Of a DNA stretch of 12,749 bases, positions 1 to 4,866 are shown piece by piece. A model generated the notes under the pieces. That model saw only the letters and a program-made list of their open reading frames with translations. It had not been told where the DNA came from and made no database searches. Each line of letters starts with the position of its first letter. Positions within the stretch are counted from its first letter, which is position 1. The DNA comes from Oscillospiraceae bacterium (GTDB lineage: Bacteria > Bacillota > Clostridia > Oscillospirales > Oscillospiraceae). Position numbers and translations under genes: made by a program. The stretch is taken from positions 1-12,749 of the forward strand of contig JAEETR010000117.1 of NCBI GenBank assembly GCA_016286595.1. The letters are read 5' to 3'.

Positions 1-839
1 AATACCTCGTCCGCGTCGTGTTCACCGTCGTGATGATGGTGATGATGGTGATGGTGGTGGTCGTGGCCGTGATGATGATGCTCATCCTCGTCATCGTCAT
101 CGTCGTCGTCGTGATGGTGATGCTCGTGTTCGTCGTGATGATGGTGCTCATGCTCATGCTCGTCGTCATCATCATCGTCGTCCTCTTCCTCGTCGGCCTC
201 GGCGATGTGGAGCTTGATGAGCTCCTCAAGCTCGGCGGACAGGGGGGACTTCCTGGCGATGGCGTCCATGATCTGAGCGCCGTCCAGCTTGTCCCAGTCG
301 GTGGTCACGATGACCGCCTTCGAGTTGCGCTCACGGATGAGGTCGACGGCCTCCTGGGTCTTCGCCTCGGATATGATGCCGGTGCGGCTCAGAACGATGC
401 AGTCGGCGGTCTCCACCTGATTGTTGAAGAACTCACCGAAGTTTTTCATATACATCTTGCACTTTGCGGCGTCCACCACGGTGGTCATACCGCCCAGCTC
501 CAGATCCTCGATGCCGGCGCTCATGACGGCGGCCGCCACCTCGGACAGCTTGCCCACGCCTGAGGGCTCGATTATGATGACCTCGGGGGCGAACTGCTTG
601 CAGACCATCTTGAGAGCCTCGCGGAAATCGCCGGTGAGGGAGCAGCATATGCAGCCGGAGTTCATCTCAGTGATCTCAACGCCGGCGTCCTTGAGGAAGC
701 CGCCGTCGATACCTATGTCGCCGAACTCGTTCTCGATGAGAACTATCTTCTGGCCCTTGTAGCCCTCTTTGATGAGCTTTTTGATGAGAGTGGTCTTTCC
801 GGCGCCGAGAAAGCCGGAGAAAATGTCGATCCTAACCAT
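1..839 (-). CDS. CobW/P47K family GTPase with His/Asp-rich metal-binding tract (C-terminus cut off)
   Basis: This reading frame gives 279 residues from ATG at 839 and runs off the left edge, so the C-terminus is missing. Visible GTPase motifs are the P-loop GFLGAGKTT (residues 9-17), ENEFGDIGID (36-45), the family's metal-binding CxCC (C63-I-C65-C66) and EPSG (91-94). The usual NKxD base-specificity motif reads SRTG (151-154), so the Asp is absent. Residues about 217-278 are almost only His, Asp and Glu, with 27 His. COG0523 proteins of this kind are GTP-dependent metal chaperones or insertases (Zn, Ni, Co); the tract fits metal storage or delivery. The start is supported by GAGG seven bases upstream of the ATG. 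It is transcribed from its own promoter behind the oxidoreductase terminator, so a link to that enzyme is not required. Family is secure; the metal and client protein cannot be told. Confidence 0.9.
   Translation of the reverse strand, partial: MVRIDIFSGFLGAGKTTLIKKLIKEGYKGQKIVLIENEFGDIGIDGGFLKDAGVEITEMNSGCICCSLTGDFREALKMVCKQFAPEVIIIEPSGVGKLSEVAAAVMSAGIEDLELGGMTTVVDAAKCKMYMKNFGEFFNNQVETADCIVLSRTGIISEAKTQEAVDLIRERNSKAVIVTTDWDKLDGAQIMDAIARKSPLSAELEELIKLHIAEADEEEDDDDDDDEHEHEHHHHDEHEHHHHDDDDDDDEDEHHHHGHDHHHHHHHHHHDGEHDADEV
15..191 (-). repeat. low-complexity trinucleotide tract encoding His/Asp/Glu runs
   Basis: About 177 bases built almost only from CAC/CAT, GAC/GAT and GAG codons on the minus strand, seen on the plus strand as GTG/ATG/GTC/ATC/CTC triplets. 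It encodes alternating acidic and histidine blocks, including a run of ten consecutive His. The alternation of synonymous codons shows it is not a pure microsatellite, but slippage could still change its length by whole codons. Confidence 0.85.
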
Positions 840-897
840 TATTATGCCTCTTTTGCGTTAAAATTTGATGATGGAGATATGTTTTCACCAATTTGTT

Positions 898-927
898 ATT
901 ATATTTACAGTTTACGCCCTCTGTCAA
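898..927 (-). promoter_or_regulatory. consensus promoter for the CobW-like gene
   Basis: On the minus strand a perfect -35 TTGACA (complement of 922-927) and a perfect -10 TATAAT (complement of 898-903) are 18 bases apart. Transcription would begin near 891, leaving a leader of about 50 bases before the ATG at 839. No obvious Zur-like dyad is seen here. Confidence 0.85.
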
Positions 928-942
928 GACCCCGCAGGAGCA

Positions 943-972
943 AAAAGCCTCCGGATCGCTCCGGAGGCTTTT
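943..972 (-). terminator. intrinsic terminator of the oxidoreductase operon
   Basis: A perfect 12-bp stem (AAAAGCCTCCGG, 943-954, with CCGGAGGCTTTT, 961-972) encloses a six-base loop. On the minus strand it is followed by the end of a T run. It starts 10 bases after the stop codon of the gamma subunit gene and separates that operon from the CobW-like gene. Confidence 0.88.
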
Positions 973-982
973 GTATATGCGC

Positions 983-1513
983 TTATATCTCGAACGCGTC
1001 GAAGGCCAGCTTGTCCATGGGGAGGAACCGTGCCTTGGAGCCGGAGAATACCTTCTCCATAACGTGCTGGGCGCTGTCGTAGGAGATGACGCCGGTGCTG
1101 CGCACCAGGGCGCCCCACATTACGATGTTGGCGGCGCGGGTGGTGCCGCACTTCTCGGCCAGCTCTATGGTGGGAACGCTGATGACCTCGATATCGTCCC
1201 GGGTGGGCTTCTGGTCGATGATGGAGGAGTTGACGAACAGCTTGCCGCCGGGCTTCACCATGGACTCGAACTTGAGAAGCGAGGGCAGGTTCATAACCAC
1301 CACGGCGTCCGCCTCATAGATGACGGGGCAGCTGACGGGCTTGTCGTCGGACACCACCACGGTGCAGTTGGAGGTGCCGCCCCTCATCTCGGGGCCGTAG
1401 GAGGGGAGGAAGGTGACGGGCTTTTCCTCGGCCATGGCGCCGTAAGCCACCATCTGACCCATGGTCAGTATGCCCTGACCGCCGGAACCGGCAAAAAACA
1501 GTTTAGTAGTCAT
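983..1513 (-). CDS. 2-oxoacid:ferredoxin oxidoreductase, gamma subunit
   Basis: 176 residues, the normal length for a stand-alone gamma subunit of the pyruvate/2-oxoacid:ferredoxin oxidoreductase family (POR gamma domain). The N-terminal signature GSGGQGI (residues 9-15) and the PEMRGG-SNC segment (41-50) are typical. In this family gamma packs against alpha and helps form the CoA-binding site in a cytoplasmic alpha-beta-gamma-delta complex that interconverts 2-oxoacid + CoA and acyl-CoA + CO2 with ferredoxin. It is the last gene of the operon: its ATG overlaps the beta stop codon as TAATG, with GGAGGG upstream, so translation is probably coupled. A hairpin terminator follows directly. The sequence places it in the VOR/KOR/IOR-like group; the gamma subunit alone does not settle the substrate. 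Confidence 0.93.
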   Translation of the reverse strand: MTTKLFFAGSGGQGILTMGQMVAYGAMAEEKPVTFLPSYGPEMRGGTSNCTVVVSDDKPVSCPVIYEADAVVVMNLPSLLKFESMVKPGGKLFVNSSIIDQKPTRDDIEVISVPTIELAEKCGTTRAANIVMWGALVRSTGVISYDSAQHVMEKVFSGSKARFLPMDKLAFDAFEI

Positions 1514-2259
1514 TATTTAAGACCCTCCGGTTCTTTGATGACGCCCAGCGGGTAGTAGGGGATCATGTTCTCCCGCAGCCACACGAGAGCGTCCTTGGGA
1601 GCAAGACCCCAGTTGCTGGGACAGGTTGACAAAAACTCAACAAGACCGAACCCCAGACCCTGGAGCTGGACCTCAAAGGCCTTGCGGACAGCCCGCTTGG
1701 CGGCCCGGACGTGGGCGGGGGAATCCAGCGCGCAGCGCTCGATGTAGGCGGCGCCGTCGATGGATGCGAGCATCTCGGATATGCGAAGGGGCTTTCCGGC
1801 CTGCTCCACCGTGCGGCCCTCGGGACTGGTGGTGGTCTTCTGACCGATGAGGGTGGTGGGGGCCATCTGGCCGCCGGTCATGCCGTAAATGGCGTTGTTG
1901 ATGAAGAAGGTGGTGAACTTCTCGCCCCGGTGGGCGGCATGGACTATTTCGCCGGTGCCGATGGAGCTGAGGTCGCCGTCGCCCTGATAGGTGAATACGA
2001 TCTTATCGGGCTGGGCGCGGCGGATGCCGCTGGCCACGGCGGGAGCGCGCCCGTGGGCGGACTCCAGCATGTCGATGTCCATAAACTGGTGAATGGTGAC
2101 GGAGCAGCCGATGGAGCCCACGCCGATGGTGTTGCCAAGCATGCCCATCTCGTCGAGGACCTCCATTATGATGCGGTTGGCGATACCGTGAGTGCAGCCG
2201 GGGCAATAGCTGGTAGCGTTCTCCGTCATGCCCTTTGTGTAGGTGAATACAGGTGTCAT
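1513..2259 (-). CDS. vorA: 2-oxoacid:ferredoxin oxidoreductase, TPP-binding beta subunit
   Basis: 248 residues. The beta subunit binds thiamine diphosphate and the proximal [4Fe-4S] cluster. The TPP-binding motif is seen as GDGD (93-96) ending in the NN pair at 121-122. Four Cys fit the cluster ligands: CPGC (C19, C22), IGC (C52) and TCPSNWG (C213). Its stop overlaps the gamma start, and its own ATG overlaps the alpha stop as ATGA, so alpha, beta and gamma are coupled and probably made in equal amounts. GGAGG precedes the ATG. The segment CPSNWGL near the C-terminus is common in VOR/KOR-type beta subunits. A 2-oxoisovalerate-type enzyme is favoured because of VorB-like alpha and the Ile/Val T-boxes nearby; a 2-oxoglutarate enzyme is the main alternative. 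The letter assigned to each vor subunit differs between databases. Confidence 0.92.
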   Translation of the reverse strand: MTPVFTYTKGMTENATSYCPGCTHGIANRIIMEVLDEMGMLGNTIGVGSIGCSVTIHQFMDIDMLESAHGRAPAVASGIRRAQPDKIVFTYQGDGDLSSIGTGEIVHAAHRGEKFTTFFINNAIYGMTGGQMAPTTLIGQKTTTSPEGRTVEQAGKPLRISEMLASIDGAAYIERCALDSPAHVRAAKRAVRKAFEVQLQGLGFGLVEFLSTCPSNWGLAPKDALVWLRENMIPYYPLGVIKEPEGLK

Positions 2260-3344
2260 TTTCTCGCCTCCAGTATCTTCATAGCTTTTTCCGCCACCTC
2301 AATGGAGGTGGGGATCATGCCGCCGGTGCGGTGGATGAGTTCCACCGGCAGACGGCCGCTCACGCCTATCTTGACGTCCTCCATCATCTGACCCATGGAC
2401 AGCTCCGTGGAGATGACGGCTTTGGTCGCGCCGTAATCTATCTCGTCGAAGGCGCCGTAGGGGAAGGGCCATATGGTGATGGGCCGGATAAGTCCGGCTT
2501 TTACGCCCTTTTCGGCCAGAATTTCCATGGCCTCGGTGCAAAGACGGCTCATGGTGCCGAAGGCCACGAACACTATCTCCGCGCCCTCCAGGTCCACGGA
2601 CTCGTGGCGCACCAGTTCTTTTTCAAGGCGGTGATACTTCTCAAAGAGCATCTCCACGTGCTGCTCAAGCATCTCGGGCTGGAGACGCAGGGACTTGACC
2701 ACGACCCGCTTGCCGTCGGGCTTGGCGTTGTAGCCGGTGAGAGCCCAGGGCTTGTAAGCGGCCACATCCTCGGGCATGATCTGCTTTTTGGGCTCAGGCA
2801 GGGCTACGGGCTCCATCATCTGGCCCATCATGCCGTCGGCCAGGATGGCCACGGGATTTCTTATCTCGTCCGCCAGGAAGGGAGCGTCGTATATGATGTC
2901 AACGGCCTCCTGGATGTTGGCGGGGGCGTAGGTGGGTATGCGGTAGTCGCCGTTGCCGCCGCCGCGGGTCATCTGGAAGTAGTCGGCCTGACCGGGCTGT
3001 ATGCCGCCCACGCCGGGGCCGCCGCGGGACACGTTGAGGATGGTGCAGGGCACCTCCGCGGAGCACAGAAAGCTCATGCCCTCCTGCATCAGGGCAATTC
3101 CGGGGGAGGAGGAGGAGATGAACACGTTGCCTCCGGCGGACGCGCAGCCGTAGGTCATGTTGATGGCGCCCAGCTCGCTCTCAGCCTGAAGGAAGGCGCC
3201 GCCCCGCTTTTTGAGCTCCCGGGCCATGTACTCGGGTATCTCGCTCTGGGGGGTGATGGGGTAGCCGAAATAGAAACGGGCGCCGCCGCGGATAGCTGCC
3301 TCGGCAAAGGCCTCGTTTCCCTTCATAAGTACTTTTTCAGCCAT
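2256..3344 (-). CDS. vorB: 2-oxoacid:ferredoxin oxidoreductase, alpha subunit (VorB-like)
   Basis: 362 residues, the usual size of VorB/KorA-type alpha subunits. Domain I (about 1-200) carries FGYPITPQSEIPEYM (26-40), the QAESELGAI segment with the conserved Glu, and GGPGVGGIQPGQAD (108-121). Domain II (about 255-360) carries the transketolase C-terminal-like fold. Known role: forms the TPP active site with beta and selects the 2-oxoacid. It follows the ferredoxin gene by only three bases, with AAGGAGG inside that gene's 3' end, and overlaps beta by four bases. Proteins of this type are usually annotated 3-methyl-2-oxobutanoate dehydrogenase subunit VorB; the family assignment is firm, the substrate is inference supported by the neighbouring Ile/Val-responsive leaders. 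With low-potential ferredoxin the reaction can run as reductive carboxylation. Confidence 0.92.
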   Translation of the reverse strand: MAEKVLMKGNEAFAEAAIRGGARFYFGYPITPQSEIPEYMARELKKRGGAFLQAESELGAINMTYGCASAGGNVFISSSSPGIALMQEGMSFLCSAEVPCTILNVSRGGPGVGGIQPGQADYFQMTRGGGNGDYRIPTYAPANIQEAVDIIYDAPFLADEIRNPVAILADGMMGQMMEPVALPEPKKQIMPEDVAAYKPWALTGYNAKPDGKRVVVKSLRLQPEMLEQHVEMLFEKYHRLEKELVRHESVDLEGAEIVFVAFGTMSRLCTEAMEILAEKGVKAGLIRPITIWPFPYGAFDEIDYGATKAVISTELSMGQMMEDVKIGVSGRLPVELIHRTGGMIPTSIEVAEKAMKILEARK

Positions 3345-3347
3345 TGC

Positions 3348-3563
3348 TCAGTCCTCCTTGAAAATCTCGATAGCGCCGTCGGGGCACATGGTGGCGCAGC
3401 TGGCGCAGCCCACGCAGGCCTCCTCGTCGCTCATCTCGGCGGTGATGTAGCCCTTGTTGTTGAGAACGCCCGTCATGGTGATGAGCGTTTTCGGGCACAC
3501 GTTGGCGCAAAGCTCACAGCCCTTGCACTTGTCGTGGTTGAACACCACATGGAATTTTGCCAT
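3348..3563 (-). CDS. 2x[4Fe-4S] ferredoxin-type delta subunit of the 2-oxoacid oxidoreductase
   Basis: 71 residues with two complete cluster motifs: C13xxC16xxC19xxxC23P and C50xxC53xxC56xxxC60P. It should relay electrons between the beta-subunit cluster and external ferredoxin in the cytoplasm. The ATG at 3563 is chosen because AAGGAAGG lies just upstream and the protein begins MAKFHVVFNHDKC, typical for this subunit. The frame stays open further upstream into the ATPase gene, but that extension is out of frame with it, has no family resemblance and no supporting start signal. It lies 37 bases after the ATPase gene and three bases before alpha. Confidence 0.93.
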   Translation of the reverse strand: MAKFHVVFNHDKCKGCELCANVCPKTLITMTGVLNNKGYITAEMSDEEACVGCASCATMCPDGAIEIFKED

Positions 3564-3600
3564 TTCAAAACCCTTCCTTCCGTTTATTGCCTTACTTATA

Positions 3601-4308
3601 TCATTTGTCAAGCCACGTCTGACGCATGTACATGCCGACGGGCAGGGTAGCGGATGAAAACTTCTCCACGTCCGCAGCGCTGACCAGCTTCTCCGGGTAG
3701 CAGTCCCACAAAAGGGGCCTGCCGGTGACTGCCGACAGTTCCGAACAGAGCCTGTGGCCTTTTTCCACCGTCGCCGCGGTGGTCTCCATGAGCATATGGG
3801 TGTTGTTGGCGTAGCCGTCGATTTCAAAACCCAGAGCCGACTCGATGGCCTCATGCTGTTCCAATGTCATCTGAACGTCGGCGGTGTCGGGGCGGGAGGC
3901 GTTGACCACCGCAAGGGTGAACCGCTCCTCGCGGGTGAAGTAGCGGGAGAACTGCTTGAGTATCCGCGCGCCGGCGTCGTTGCCCCCGGCGTCTATGATG
4001 GTGAAGCAGCCCTTGTCGTCCAGCGGGGCGCGGACGGCGGCGGACAGCTCCGGTATCTCGGCGGCGGAGCCTTTGCCGTAGATGCCGCCGTAGACCTTCA
4101 CTCCGACGCTCTCCAGAAGGTCCATACGCTCTCTCGAGCGGAAATAAGGGTTGACCACGTCCAGATCGCACAGGGCGAGGCGGGGGAACCCGGTCTCGTT
4201 ATTTCTGCTCAGCGCCATGGCAAGGGAGACCGACAGCTCCGTTTTGCCGCTGCCGTAATGGCCGGTGACTATTAAAATGCGCCGTCCCAGCAGTATTTCC
4301 GGAAGCAC
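3601..4308 (-). CDS. P-loop ATPase leading the oxidoreductase operon (function unknown)
   Basis: 235 residues starting at GTG 4308, supported by GGAGG seven bases upstream. It has a Walker A motif GHYGSGKT (16-23), the segment LCDLDVVNPYFRSRE (46-60) and a Walker-B-like strand FTIIDAGGND. The fold resembles SIMIBI-class ATPases of the MinD/CobQ type. No membrane segment or cluster-binding Cys motif is evident, unlike Mrp/NBP35 proteins. Genes of this type are often found next to 2-oxoacid:ferredoxin oxidoreductases in Clostridia, which suggests a role in assembly or activation of that enzyme; this is guilt by association and no biochemical role is known to me. It is first in the operon, 37 bases before the ferredoxin gene. 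Confidence 0.85.
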   Translation of the reverse strand: MLPEILLGRRILIVTGHYGSGKTELSVSLAMALSRNNETGFPRLALCDLDVVNPYFRSRERMDLLESVGVKVYGGIYGKGSAAEIPELSAAVRAPLDDKGCFTIIDAGGNDAGARILKQFSRYFTREERFTLAVVNASRPDTADVQMTLEQHEAIESALGFEIDGYANNTHMLMETTAATVEKGHRLCSELSAVTGRPLLWDCYPEKLVSAADVEKFSSATLPVGMYMRQTWLDK

Positions 4309-4331
4309 GGTCCCACCTCCAAATCGTGAGT

Positions 4332-4337
4332 ATTATA
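4332..4337 (-). promoter_or_regulatory. -10 element for the oxidoreductase operon
   Basis: TATAAT on the minus strand, 23 bases upstream of the GTG start at 4308, implying a leader of about 16 bases that holds GGAGG. No good -35 is seen at 16-18 bases (best candidate CTGTGG), so the promoter may be weak or activator-dependent. The leader is too short for a T-box, so this operon is not controlled the same way as the ligases opposite it. Confidence 0.45.
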
Positions 4338-4516
4338 TGCAAGCAATGTTACCACCACAGGGCGGGCTTTGTCAATGAGCCGGAAGATTTATTCCGTATT
4401 ATCCCTATTTCAGCGGAAAAATTCCGGTTTTTTGGTCAAGTTGAAGAATACAATTTCATTGAAAATGAATATTTAGTCCGTATCGTACGAATATGGCCAA
4501 AGAGCAAAAATTGTTG
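4338..4516. other. AT-rich divergent intergenic region, no gene seen
   Basis: This stretch between the two divergent promoters is much more AT-rich than its surroundings. A 64-codon open frame crosses it from GTG 4326 but has no Shine-Dalgarno sequence and overlaps the minus-strand promoter, so I do not call it. It holds two small dyads: TTCATT-GAA-AATGAA (4455-4469) and CCGTAT-N7-ATATGG (4478-4496). The second lies 20 bases before the plus-strand -35 and could be an operator, perhaps for the XRE domain encoded downstream. That is speculative. Confidence 0.4.
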
Positions 4517-4545
4517 TTGACAAAAATATATCGCTGTGATAGTAT
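4517..4545 (+). promoter_or_regulatory. promoter of the first T-box leader
   Basis: -35 TTGACA (4517-4522, perfect) and -10 TAGTAT (4540-4545, four of six) with a 17-base spacer. Transcription would begin near 4552, about ten bases before T-box Stem I. Confidence 0.8.
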
Positions 4546-4562
4546 GCGTTTAAATTGTTAAA

Positions 4563-4819
4563 GGCTGTGACGAAGACGGCCCGGTCATTCCCTTTCAGAG
4601 AGTCTGCGGACGGTGCGAGCAGGCAGCGGGGTGGCCATCGGGCATATCACTTCCGAGCCGGGGGTCCGATAGTTTGAGGGTCCCACGTATAGCCGCGTTA
4701 AGGCGAAGGGCTTGATGGAGTCTGATGAGGGGCGCACAACGTGCGCAATTTGAGTGGTACCGCGGGAAAATGTAATTTTGCCCGTCTCAAAGAATGCTTT
4801 GAGACGGGCTTTTTCTTTT
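4563..4819 (+). ncRNA. T-box riboswitch, predicted tRNA-Ile specifier AUC
   Basis: All T-box hallmarks are present. Stem I closes with GGCT (4563-4566) and AGCC (4656-4659); it contains the GACGAAGA internal loop, the CAGAGAG bulge and the GGTGCGAGC distal loop. Stem III is GCGCAC-AAC-GTGCGC (4732-4746). The T-box core AATTTGAGTGGTACCGCGGG (4747-4766) follows. The antiterminator can pair TTTGAG with CTCAAA and GCGGG with CCCGT around the bulge TGGTACC; the competing terminator follows. The specifier, placed by the loop after the upper helix (GCCCG/CGGGC) and nine bases before the end of TTCCGAG, is ATC (4646-4648) followed by the expected purine. The bulge UGGU (4755-4758) predicts discriminator A, as in tRNA-Ile. 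Known mechanism: uncharged tRNA stabilises the antiterminator and lets the downstream gene be transcribed. The class is near certain; the specifier is strong inference. Confidence 0.95.
4780..4819 (+). terminator. T-box-controlled intrinsic terminator 1
   Basis: Perfect 13-bp stem GCCCGTCTCAAAG (4780-4792) with CTTTGAGACGGGC (4797-4809), loop AATG, then TTTTTCTTTT. Its 5' arm is the part that pairs with the T-box core in the antiterminator form, so the two structures exclude each other. Confidence 0.93.
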
Positions 4820-4866
4820 GCCTGCCCCCCAGCAAGCCGAAAAAATGATATTGGGAGGATAATATT

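Noticed and set aside
18..563. Open frame on the plus strand starting with a Val/Met-rich hydrophobic run
   Set aside because: It is the antisense shadow of the His/Asp tract and GTPase domain of the minus-strand CobW-like gene; it has no ribosome binding site or recognisable motif.
2253..3650. 465-codon plus-strand open frame across the alpha and ferredoxin genes
   Set aside because: Antisense to genes with cluster-binding and TPP-enzyme signatures; composition (Gly/His/Ala/Val rich) is typical of a shadow frame.
3348..3854. 168-codon version of the ferredoxin gene
   Set aside because: The extra N-terminal part overlaps the ATPase gene in another frame and has no similarity to ferredoxin subunits; ATG 3563 has a strong Shine-Dalgarno site.
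4326..4520. Small plus-strand open frame of 64 codons in the divergent spacer
   Set aside because: GTG start without a Shine-Dalgarno site, overlaps the minus-strand -10, and would end at the next promoter's -35.
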